Positions 1 to 7,061 of a DNA stretch of 64,000 nt are shown here, in pieces (within the stretch, counting starts at the first letter, position 1; the number at the start of each line of letters is the position of its first letter). Origin of the DNA: Astropecten irregularis (taxonomy: Eukaryota > Echinodermata > Asteroidea > Paxillosida > Astropectinidae); assembly GCA_963971285.1 (NCBI GenBank), contig OZ020252.1, positions 12,623,662 through 12,687,661 of the forward strand, given 5' to 3'. A program made the translations under genes and the position numbers. A model generated the notes under the pieces. That model worked only from the letters and a program-made list of their open reading frames with translations. It did no database searches and was not told where the DNA came from.

Positions 1-12
1 GTGGATGGGTAC

Positions 13-20
13 TTTTTTTT
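13..20 (+). repeat. T8 tract near unit start (length-polymorphic T7/T8)
   Basis: Eight T follow GGGTAC in most units. Units 40, 42, 43, 44 and 46 have seven, for example near 55015-55021 and 57842-57848. The T7 form is confined to the right end of the window, so it marks a local expansion rather than random slippage. Confidence 0.9.
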
Positions 21-38
21 AATGACATTAAACCTCGA

Positions 39-89
39 AATATTGGGGGGGAGGGGGTGATAATCCACGTCATCCCCACCTCCAATATT
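39..89 (+). repeat. Imperfect inverted repeat formed by the G tract and a downstream C-rich arm
   Basis: AATATT plus the first ten bases of the G tract (39-54) are complementary to 74-89, whose reverse complement reads AATATTGGAGGTGGGG. Only two or three of 16 positions fail, depending on the unit. The intervening 19-20 bases contain the CCACGTCAT motif. In units 2-5, 13, 15 and 16 the right arm reads AACATT instead of AATATT, which weakens one pair. The G tract plausibly arose from a GGAGGTGGGG-like arm that became a pure G run and then slipped; that origin is inferred. Confidence 0.65.
45..57 (+). repeat. Poly-G tract (reference copy), 11-20 G in the other units
   Basis: Every unit has a G run after AATATT. 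In unit 1 it is G7-A-G5; all others are uninterrupted. Lengths for units 2-46 in order: 14, 13, 17, 14, 18, 12, 16, 13, 11, 11, 13, 12, 13, 20, 13, 17, 13, 13, 14, 12, 15, 19, 18, 12, 18, 17, 12, 11, 14, 11, 15, 14, 14, 13, 12, 11, 11, 16, 18, 16, 13, 12, 16, 11, 16. In units 29 and 30 an extra T follows the run. The tract is the main source of unit-length variation and may form G-quadruplex or other non-B structures. Its exact lengths are also where sequencing error is most likely. Confidence 0.95.
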
Positions 90-105
90 GGGGGATAACC
101 CCCCA
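89..105 (+). repeat. Short G5/C5 hairpin next to the G tract
   Basis: TGGGGG (89-94) and CCCCCA (100-105) are perfect reverse complements separated by ATAAC. I see the motif in the same place in every unit checked. Together with the G tract it makes a compact cluster of strand-asymmetric G and C runs at the start of each monomer. Confidence 0.75.
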
Positions 106-152
106 TACACCCATGCCCCTAGGTAATAGTGGTGGTAGTTGCTAGTATTCCT

Positions 153-160
153 CCTTTATA
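153..160 (-). promoter_or_regulatory. TATA-like motif on the minus strand (TATAAAGG)
   Basis: The reverse complement reads TATAAAGG, a fair match to a eukaryotic TATA box, and it is present in every unit. Nothing else supports a promoter here: there is no recognisable downstream gene, and short A/T motifs occur by chance. Recorded as a candidate only. Confidence 0.15.
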
Positions 161-240
161 CTATGTAACAGTCCCTGGTTAATATGAAACTAGCTCCTCT
201 CTCTTTTGCATAGTCTCTCATTCTACATTGGGCCAACCTC

Positions 241-400
241 ATGCACCAACGCCCCGCGACCACCGCCGAAGCCCAAACCCACCTCCAAACGGGTATAATC
301 GCTGCTTAAAGCAGCGGCCGGTCCCCGCCCAGCGGCGGACCCGAGCCCCAGCGACGATCGCAACTCGCCAGCAACATCGGCCCCTGCCTTGCATAACATT
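241..400. other. GC-rich, CpG-containing block of the monomer
   Basis: This stretch is much richer in G, C and CpG than the A/T-rich rest of the unit. Several lineage-marking variants fall here: GAAGCCC/GAAACCC, GCGACCGG/GCGGCCGG, GCCCCGCG with a 1-bp deletion in units 9, 37 and 38, CAACGCG/CAAGGCG, and GAGCCCCAG/GAGCCACAG. It resembles no rRNA or snRNA I recognise. Open frames on both strands cross it, as expected of GC-rich DNA, but they are not supported as genes. Confidence 0.6.
300..316. repeat. 17-nt palindrome in the GC-rich block
   Basis: CGCTGCTT and AAGCAGCG flank a single A, giving an 8-bp perfect inverted repeat. It is retained in every unit although the next base varies (G or A at 317). 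It could be a dimeric-protein binding site or simply a chance palindrome. Its invariance is not informative because most of the unit is equally invariant. Confidence 0.6.
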
Positions 401-419
401 CATCGTTATGCCAGTGTCA

Positions 420-591
420 TCAGTGTTCTGCTTTCCCCCTTTTTAGTTCCTCGATCGTTATGGTATTTGGTACTCGGGTTCATATGTTTTTTGTTTTCTT
501 TTTGGTGTATAGCTTGATTGTATGAGAAACTTCTGAGTATTTTAAATATTTTTTTGAAAATGGCCATTTAGCATGGGAGCCTATGGGAAAT
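420..591. other. A/T-rich spacer without recognisable features
   Basis: The spacer holds T-rich runs (T6-G-T4-C-T5 at about 487-503 and T7 near 550) and an ATTTTAAAT palindrome that loses one T in most B-type units. I see no gene, RNA or clear regulatory element. Units 26 and 27 carry altered T-rich runs here. Confidence 0.5.
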
Positions 592-714
592 TATTTACTG
601 AGGTGCACCCCTTAGGCTTTGTCATTGAGAGTGTACTGGACATGCTCGATTGATTTTCGGTGAGCAGGGCATTGAGAATCACTTCACTCCAATTTCACTG
701 GCTAAGTCATGATG

Positions 715-778
715 TTCGTTCTGGCCAAGTGGTTAGGGCACGGGATTCTGAGTCGCGTGCGCCGGGTTCGAGCCCCAT
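715..778 (+). pseudogene. tRNA-Gln(CUG)-like body with Pol III A and B boxes, 3' end lost
   Basis: The A box TGGCCAAGTGG is at 722-732 and the B box GGTTCGAGCC at 765-774, with tRNA-like spacing. A cloverleaf can be laid on it: D stem 724-726 with 736/737-739 and conserved GG at 731-732; anticodon stem 741-745 with 753-757 (four of five pairs); loop 746-752 with anticodon CTG at 748-750 preceded by TT and followed by A; T stem of three pairs (764-766 with 774-776) around a TTCGAGC loop. The 5' acceptor strand (715-721) does not pair with a 3' strand, because the sequence turns into an inverted copy at 779. It is therefore a tRNA-derived pseudogene or promoter module, as in SINE heads, not a functional tRNA gene. 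Both boxes look intact in all 45 complete units. The Gln identity rests on the anticodon only. Confidence 0.7.
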
Positions 779-821
779 GGCTCGAACCCGGTGCACGCGA
801 CTCGGAATCCCACGCCCTAAC
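732..821. repeat. 43-nt-arm inverted repeat made of a duplicated tRNA-like body
   Basis: Arms 732-774 and 779-821 are reverse complements around a CCAT loop. In unit 1 only 740/813 and 741/812 fail to pair, with G-T wobbles at 749/804 and 761/792. The right arm is an inverted copy of the D-arm-to-B-box part of the left arm, so a B box (GGTTCGAGCC) is present on each strand, while the A box exists only on the left. In 33 of 45 units the base equivalent to 791 is A rather than G, adding one C/A mismatch. Units 1, 2, 9, 11, 31, 34, 38, 40 and 42-45 keep G. Units 23-25 change the base equivalent to 741 to A. Cruciform DNA or, if transcribed, a long RNA hairpin is possible. Confidence 0.92.
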
Positions 822-850
822 GTCCACATACTTCTTTAAGACATACTTTC

Positions 851-855
851 TTTTT
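851..855 (+). terminator. Candidate Pol III terminator (T5)
   Basis: This is the first run of four or more T on the plus strand downstream of the B box, about 77 nt after it, and it is kept in all complete units (units 4 and 5 change the base after it). Pol III usually stops at T4 or longer, so a transcript starting near 711-715 would be about 140 nt and contain the whole hairpin. Transcription itself is inferred. Confidence 0.35.
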
Positions 856-857
856 GT

Positions 858-886
858 GTGTGCCACTCAAAAAAAGTGTGCCACTC
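858..886 (+). repeat. 11-bp direct repeat flanking an A7 run
   Basis: GTGTGCCACTC occurs at 858-868 and again at 876-886, with A7 (869-875) between. It could be a short tandem duplication, or a target-site duplication around a tiny A-tailed insertion; the sequence cannot decide. Units 39 and 41 change the last A before the second copy to C (54465 and 57292). Confidence 0.6.
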
Positions 887-894
887 TCCTAATG

Positions 895-1152
895 TTGCGG
901 TGTTTACATGAATCAAATAGTAACTGTCGTGATATTGCGGTGTTTTATATGAATCAAATATAGCAACTCTCCTCGTTTTGCGGTGTTTTATAGGAATCCA
1001 AAAGTAAGTGTCCTCGTATTGCGGTGATTTAATCAATCAAACAGTAACTGTCCAGATATGTGGTGTATTACATGAATCAAATAATGAATGTCGTAATTTT
1101 TTGCGGTGTTTTACATAAATGAAATAGTGACCATATTGTGGTGTTTCCATAG
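895..1152 (+). repeat. Degenerate ~40-bp tandem sub-repeat, about 7 copies
   Basis: Copies start at about 895, 935, 978, 1019, 1058, 1101 and 1136 (spacing 40, 43, 41, 39, 43 and 35 bp). Each begins TTGCGGTGTTTTA or a variant, continues with A/T-rich TGAATCAAATAGTAA-like sequence, and most end in a TGTC- or CTCC-like motif. The last copy is truncated. The copies are far more diverged from each other than equivalent copies are between units, so this sub-array formed before the 1.4 kb unit was amplified. An open frame on the minus strand crosses it but only reflects the low-complexity composition. Confidence 0.85.
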
Positions 1153-1270
1153 ACTTGTGCGTTATTTGCGGCCGCAGCCAGAGATTTGGGACACGGCCAA
1201 AGTGTGCACCCCAGTAAATAGGTCAGAATCAGTCCGCGGAGCTCATTAATATTTCGTTTACCCTCAAAAT
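1153..1270. other. Unique spacer with a NotI-type palindrome
   Basis: GCGGCCGC lies at 1168-1175 and recurs in most units. It is lost in units 13, 18 and 21 (GGCCGTAG) and in 28 and 29 (TTGGGGCC and TTGTTGCC). The right end of the putative MITE-like segment (1204-1220) lies here. I see no other recognisable feature. Confidence 0.6.
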
Positions 1271-1276
1271 CTTTTT

Positions 1277-1283
1277 TATAAAA
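1277..1283 (+). promoter_or_regulatory. TATA-like motif (TATAAAA)
   Basis: TATAAAA sits about 130 bp before the next unit's start, in nearly every unit. Units 31 and 34 read CATAAAA (about 43586 and 47820). No gene lies downstream, so a Pol II role is unsupported. Confidence 0.2.
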
Positions 1284-1413
1284 TCTTTTGCTGGGCCCTA
1301 CATAGGAAGTCTTGTAGAGAATTTGGATGGAACTCGGTCACCAGAGTTTGTACTTTCCACTTTGAGCGGTTTGGATGAAATCAGGCCCTCAAGTCGGTCT
1401 ACTTTGGCATGTA

Positions 1414-2826
1414 GTGGATGGGTACTTTTTTTTAATGACATTAAACCTCGAAATATTGGGGGGGGGGGGGGTGATAATCCACGTCATCCCCACCTCCAAC
1501 ATTGGGGGATAACCCCCCATACACCCATGCCCCTAGGTAATAGTGGTGGTAGTTGCTAGTATTCCTCCTTTATACTATGTAACAGTCCCTGGTTATGAAA
1601 CTAGCTCCTCTCTCTTTTGCATAGTCTCTCATTCTACATTGGGCCCACCTCATGCACCAACGCCCCGCGACCACCGCCGAAGCCCAAACCCACCTCCAAA
1701 CGGGTATAATCGCTGCTTAAAGCAGCGACCGGTCCCCGCCCAGCGGCGGACCCGAGCCCCAGCGACGATCGCAACGCGCCAGCAACATCGGCCCCTGCCT
1801 TGCATAACATTCATCGTTAGGCCAGTGTCATCAGTGTTCTGCTTTCCCCCTTTTGAGTCCCTCGATCGTTATGGTATTTGGTACTCGGGTTCATATGTTT
1901 TTTGTTTTCTTTTTGGTGTATAGCTTGATTGTATGAGAAACTTCTGAGTATTTTAAATATTTTTTTGAAAATGGCCATTTAGCATGGGAGCCTATGGGAA
2001 ATTATTTACTGAGGTGCACCCCCCTTAGGCTTTGTCATTGAGAGTGTACTGGACATGCTCGATTGATTTTCGGTGAGCAGGGCATTGAGAATCACTTCAC
2101 TCCAATTTCACTGGCTAAGTCATGATGTTCGTTCTGGCCAAGTGGTTAGGGCACGGGATTCTGAGTCGCGTGCGCCGGGTTCGAGCCCCATGGCTCGAAC
2201 CCGGTGCACGCGACTCAGAATCCCACGCCCTAACGTCGACATACTTCTTTAAGACATACTTTCTTTTTGTGTGTGCCACTCAAAAAAAGTGTGCCACTCT
2301 CCTAATGTTGCGGTGTTTACATGAATCAAATAGTAACTGTCGTGATATTGCGGTGTTTTATATGAATCAAATATAGCAACTCTCCTCGTTTTGCGTTGTT
2401 TTATAGGAATCCAAAAGTAAGTGTCCTCGTATTGCGGTGATTTAATCAATCAAACAGTAACTGTCCAGATATGTGGTGTATTACATGAATCAAATAATGA
2501 ATGTCGTAATTTTTTGCGGTGTTTTACATAAATGAAATAGTGACCATATTGTGGTGTTTCCATAGACTTGTGCGTTATTTGCGGCCGCAGCCAGAGATTT
2601 GGGACACGGCCAAAGTGTGCACCCCAGTAAATAGGTCAGAATCAGTCCGCGGAGCTCATTAATATTTCGTTTACCCTCAAAATCTTTTTTATAAAATCTT
2701 TTGCTGGGCCCTACATAGGAAGTCTTGTAGAGAATTTGGATGGAACTCGGTCACCAGAGTTTGTACTTTCCACTTTGAGCGGTTTGGATGAAATCAGGCC
2801 CTCAAGTCGGTCTACTTTGGCATGTA
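1414..2826 (+). repeat. Monomer unit 2
   Basis: G14. Two extra C at 2019-2024, a private C at 1646 and T at 2396. Hairpin 2145-2234 with the better-paired G allele. Confidence 0.95.
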
Positions 2827-4236
2827 GTGGATGGGTACTTTTTTTTAATGACATTAAACCTCGAAATATTGGGGGGGGGGGGGTGATAATCCACGTCATC
2901 CCCACCTCCAACATTGGGGGATAACCCCCCATACACCCATGCCCCTAGGTAATAGTGGTGGTAGTTGCTAGTATTCCTCCTTTATACTATGTAACAGTCC
3001 CTGGTTATGAAACTAGCTCCTCTCTCTTTTGCATAGTCTCTCATTCTACATTGGGCCAACCTCATGCACCAACGCCCCGCGACCACCGCCGAAGCCCAAA
3101 CCCACCTCCAAACGGGTATAATCGCTGCTTAAAGCAGCGACCGGTCCCCGCCCAGCGGCGGACCCGAGCCCCAGCGACGATCGCAACGCGCCAGCAACAT
3201 CGGCCCCTGCCTTGCATAACATTCATCGTTAGGCCAGTGTCATCAGTGTTCTGTTTTCCCCCTTTTTAGTCCCTCGATCGTTATGGTATTTGGTACTCGG
3301 GTTCATATGTTTTTTGTTTTCTTTTTGGTGTATAGCTTGATTGTATGAGAAACTTCTGAGTATTTTAAATATTTTTTTGAAAATGGCCATTTAGCATGGG
3401 AGCCTATGGGAAATTATTTACTGAGGTGCACCCCTTAGGCTTTGTCATTGAGAGTGTACTGGACATGCTCGATTGATTTTCGGTGAGCAGGGCATTGAGA
3501 ATCACTTCACTCCAATTTCACTGGCTAAGTCATGATGTTCGTTCTGGCCAAGTGGTTAGGGCACGGGATTCTGAGTCGCGTGCGCCGGGTTCGAGCCCCA
3601 TGGCTCGAACCCGATGCACGCGACTCAGAATCCCACGCCCTAACGTCGACATACTTCTTTAAGACATACTTTCTTTTTGTGTGTGCCACTCAAAAAAAGT
3701 GTGCCACTCTCCTAATGTTGCGGTGTTTACATGAATCAAATAGTAACTGTCGTGATATTGCGGTGTTTTATATGAATCAAATATAGCAACTCTCCTCGTT
3801 TTGCGGTGTTTTATAGGAATCCAAAAGTAAGTGTCCTCGTATTGCGGTGATTTAATCAATCAAACAGTAACTGTCCAGATATGTGGTGTATTACATGAAT
3901 CAAATAATGAATGTCGTAATTTTTTGCGGTGTTTTACATAAATGAAATAGTGACCATATTGTGGTGTTTCCATAGACTTGTGCGTTATTTGCGGCCGCAG
4001 CCAGAGATTTGGGACACGGCCAAAGTGTGCACCCCAGTAAATAGGTCAGAATCAGTCCGCGGAGCTCATTAATATTTCGTTTACCCTCAAAATCTTTTTT
4101 ATAAAATCTTTTGCTGTGCCCTACATAGGAAGTCTTGTAGAGAATTTGGATGGAACTCGGTCACCAGAGTTTGTACTTTCCACTTTGAGCGGTTTGGATG
4201 AAATCAGGCCCTCAAGTCGGTCTACTTTGGCATGTA
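2827..4236 (+). repeat. Monomer unit 3
   Basis: G13, core 1397. Private T at 3254. Shares GCTGTGCCC (4117) with unit 4. Hairpin 3555-3644. Confidence 0.95.
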
Positions 4237-5650
4237 GTGGATGGGTACTTTTTTTTAATGACATTAAACCTCGAAATATTGGGGGGGGGGGGGGGGGTGA
4301 TAATCCACGTCATCCCCACCTCCAACATTGGGGGATAACCCCCCATACACCCATGCCCCTAGGTAATAGTGGTGGTAGTTGCTAGTATTCCTCCTTTATA
4401 CTATGTAACAGTCCCTGGTTATGAAACTAGCTCCTCTCTCTTTTGCATAGTCTCTCATTCTACATTGGGCCAACCTCATGCACCAACGCCCCGCGACCAC
4501 CGCCGAAGCCCAAACCCACCTCCAAACGGGTATAATCGCTGCTTAAAGCAGCGACCGGTCCCCGCCCAGCGGCGGACCCGAGCCCTAGCGACGATCGCAA
4601 CGCGCCAGCAACATCGGCCCCTGCCTTGCATAACATTCATCGTTAGGCCAGTGTCATCAGTGTTCTGCTTTCCCCCTTTTTAGTCCCTCGATCGTTATGG
4701 TATTTGGTACTCGGGTTCATATGTTTTTTGTTTTCTTTTTGGTGTATAGCTTGATTGTATGAGAAACTTCTGAGTATTTTAAATATTTTTTTGAAAATGG
4801 CCATTTAGCATGGGAGCCTATGGGAAATTATTTACTGAGGTGCACCCCTTAGGCTTTGTCATTGAGAGTGTACTGGACATGCTCGATTGATTTTCGGTGA
4901 GCAGGGCATTGAGAATCACTTCACTCCAATTTCACTGGCTAAGTCATGATGTTCGTTCTGGCCAAGTGGTTAGGGCACGGGATTCTGAGTCGCGTGCGCC
5001 GGGTTCGAGCCCCATGGCTCGAACCCGATGCACGCGACTCAGAATCCCACGCCCTAACGTCGACATACTTCTTTAAGACATACTTTCTTTTTATGTGTGC
5101 CACTCAAAAAAAGTGTGCCACTCTCCTAATGTTGCGGTGTTTACATGAATTAAATAGTAACTGTCGTGATATTGCGGTGTTTTATATGAATCAAATATAG
5201 CAACTCTCCTCGTTTTGCGGTGTTTTATAGGAATCCAAAAGTAAGTGTCCTCGTATTGCGGTGATTTAATCAATCAAACAGTAACTGTCCAGATATGTGG
5301 TGTATTACATGAATCAAATAATGAATGTCGTAATTTTTTGCGGTGTTTTACATAAATGAAATAGTGACCATATTGTGGTGTTTCCATAGACTTGTGCGTT
5401 ATTTGCGGCCGCAGCCAGAGATTTGGGACACGGCCAAAGTGTGCACCCCAGTAAATAGGTCAGAATCAGTCCGCGGAGCTCATTAATATTTCGTTTACCC
5501 TCAAAATCTTTTTTATAAAATCTTTTGCTGTGCCCTACATAGGAAGTCTTGTAGAGAATTTGGATGGAACTCGGTCACCAGAGTTTGTACTTTCCACTTT
5601 GAGCGGTTTGGATGAAATCAGGCCCTCAAGTCGGTCTACTTTGGCATGTA
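4237..5650 (+). repeat. Monomer unit 4
   Basis: G17. Shares GAGCCCTAG (4586), TTTTTATGTG after the T5 run and GCTGTGCCC or its neighbours with adjacent units 3 and 5. Private T at 5151. Hairpin 4969-5058. Confidence 0.95.
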
Positions 5651-7061
5651 GTGGATGGGTACTTTTTTTTAATGACATTAAACCTCGAAATATTGGGGGG
5701 GGGGGGGGTGATAATCCACGTCATCCCCACCTCCAACATTGGGGGATAACCCCCCATACACCCATGCCCCTAGGTAATAGTGGTGGTAGTTGCTAGTATT
5801 CCTCCTTTATACTATGTAACAGTCCCTGGTTATGAAACTAGCTCCTCTCTCTTTTGCATAGTCTCTCATTCTACATTGGGCCAACCTCATGCACCAACGC
5901 CCCGCGACCACCGCCGAAGCCCAAACCCACCTCCAAACGGGTATAATCGCTGCTTAAAGCAGCGACCGGTCCCCGCCCAGCGGCGGACCCGAGCCCTAGC
6001 GACGATCGCAACGCGCCAGCAACATCGGCCCCTGCCTTGCATAACATTCATCGTTAGGCCAGTGTCATCAGTGTTCTGCTTTCCCCCTTTTTAGTCCCTC
6101 GATCGTTATGGTATTTGGTACTCGGGTTCATATGTTTTTTGTTTTCTTTTTGGTGTATAGCTTGATTGTATGAGAAACTTCTGAGTATTTTAAATATTTT
6201 TTTGAAAATGGCCATTTAGCATGGGAGCCTATGGGAAATTATTTACTGAGGTGCACCCCTTAGGCTTTGTCATTGAGAGTGTACTGGACATGCTCGATTG
6301 ATTTTCGGTGAGCAGGGCATTGAGAATCACTTCACTCCAATTTCACTGGCTAAGTCATGATGTTCGTTCTGGCCAAGTGGTTAGGGCACGGGATTCTGAG
6401 TCGCGTGCGCCGGGTTCGAGCCCCATGGCTCGAACCCGATGCACGCGACTCAGAATCCCACGCCCTAACGTCGACATACTTCTTTAAGACATACTTTCTT
6501 TTTATGTGTGCCACTCAAAAAAAGTGTGCCACTCTCCTAATGTTGCGGTGTTTACATGAATCAAATAGTAACTGTCGTGATATTGCGGTGTTTTATATGA
6601 ATCAAATATAGCAACTCTCCTCGTTTTGCGGTGTTTTATAGGAATCCAAAAGTAAGTGTCCTCGTATTGCGGTGATTTAATCAATCAAACAGTAACTGTC
6701 CAGATATGTGGTGTATTACATGAATCAAATAATGAATGTCGTAATTTTTTGCGGTGTTTTACATAAATGAAATAGTGACCATATTGTGGTGTTTCCATAG
6801 ACTTGTGCGTTATTTGCGGCCGCAGCCAGAGATTTGGGACACGGCCAAAGTGTGCACCCCAGTAAATAGGTCAGAATCAGTCCGCGGACCTCATTAATAT
6901 TTCGTTTACCCTCAAAATCTTTTTTATAAAATCTTTTGCTGGGCCCTACATAGGAAGTCTTGTAGAGAATTTGGATGGAACTCGGTCACCAGAGTTTGTA
7001 CTTTCCACTTTGAGCGGTTTGGATGAAATCAGGCCCTCAAGTCGGTCTACTTTGGCATGTA
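5651..7061 (+). repeat. Monomer unit 5
   Basis: G14. Same GAGCCCTAG and TTTTTATGTG variants as unit 4, consistent with a recent local duplication. Private C at 6889. Hairpin 6380-6469. Confidence 0.95.

Larger units (their letters stand above)
592..1220. mobile_element. Possible MITE-like segment with terminal inverted repeats and flanking TA
   Basis: The left end after a TA (592-593) reads TTTACTGAGGTGCAC (594-608). The reverse complement of the right end (1204-1218, followed by TA at 1219-1220) reads TTTACTGGGGTGCAC, so 14 of 15 positions match. Weaker similarity continues about 10 bp inward with one gap (CCCTTAGGC against CACTTTGGC). A TA on both sides is what Tc1/mariner-type insertion leaves. 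The 625-bp interior holds the tRNA-like hairpin and the ~40-bp sub-repeats and no transposase, so it would be non-autonomous. The GTGCAC core is itself palindromic, which inflates the match, and no empty site is visible in the window. The same ends recur in every full unit; unit 2 has two extra C next to the left end. Confidence 0.4.
1..1413 (+). repeat. Monomer unit 1 (most diverged)
   Basis: 1397-bp core plus a 13-base G tract interrupted by A (52), plus a 3-bp insertion where other units read GGTTATGAAAC (about 180-183). Changes not seen in the other units include T at 365, T at 409, T at 448, G at 804 and C at 825. It shares GCGGCCGG with B-type units but not their GAAACCC. tRNA-like hairpin 732-821. 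Confidence 0.95.

Noticed and set aside
294..299. Bacterial -10 box (TATAAT) in the GC-rich block
   Set aside because: There is no matching -35 element or downstream gene, and nothing else in the window looks bacterial.
241..400. Ribosomal or small nuclear RNA gene in the GC-rich block
   Set aside because: I could not match either strand to conserved rRNA, 5S, U1-U6 or spliced-leader motifs. A covariance-model search (Infernal with Rfam) would settle it.
715..785. Functional tRNA-Gln gene
   Set aside because: The acceptor stem does not pair, the T stem has only three pairs and the 3' half is replaced by an inverted copy, so the call is a tRNA-derived pseudogene or promoter module.
709..963. 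84-residue plus-strand open frame repeated in every unit
   Set aside because: It runs through the tRNA-like sequence, both hairpin arms and into the sub-repeats, resembles no protein family I know, and is conserved only because the whole unit is. Its changes show no synonymous bias that I can see.
836..1036. 60- to 66-residue minus-strand open frame
   Set aside because: It is a reading of the ~40-bp degenerate sub-repeats, with no start context, domain or family match.
895..1152. CRISPR array
   Set aside because: Spacing is irregular, repeats are degenerate, there are no unique spacers between conserved repeats, no cas genes, and the context is eukaryote-like.
1168..1175. Cloning-vector or linker contamination suggested by NotI, SalI (GTCGAC) and NcoI (CCATGG) sites
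   Set aside because: The sites are scattered in different parts of the unit, have mutated versions, and no vector backbone sequence is seen.
1323..1559. 60- to 89-residue open frames crossing the G tract on both strands
   Set aside because: The G tract varies from 11 to 20 bases, so the downstream frame and stop change from unit to unit. The glycine or proline runs are the homopolymer read as codons.
1543..1923. 104- to 126-residue plus-strand open frame (GC-rich block)
   Set aside because: Its length switches with a single base at the TTTTTAGTCCC/TTTTGAGTCCC site, and 1-bp deletions in units 9, 37 and 38 shift it freely. No coding constraint is visible.
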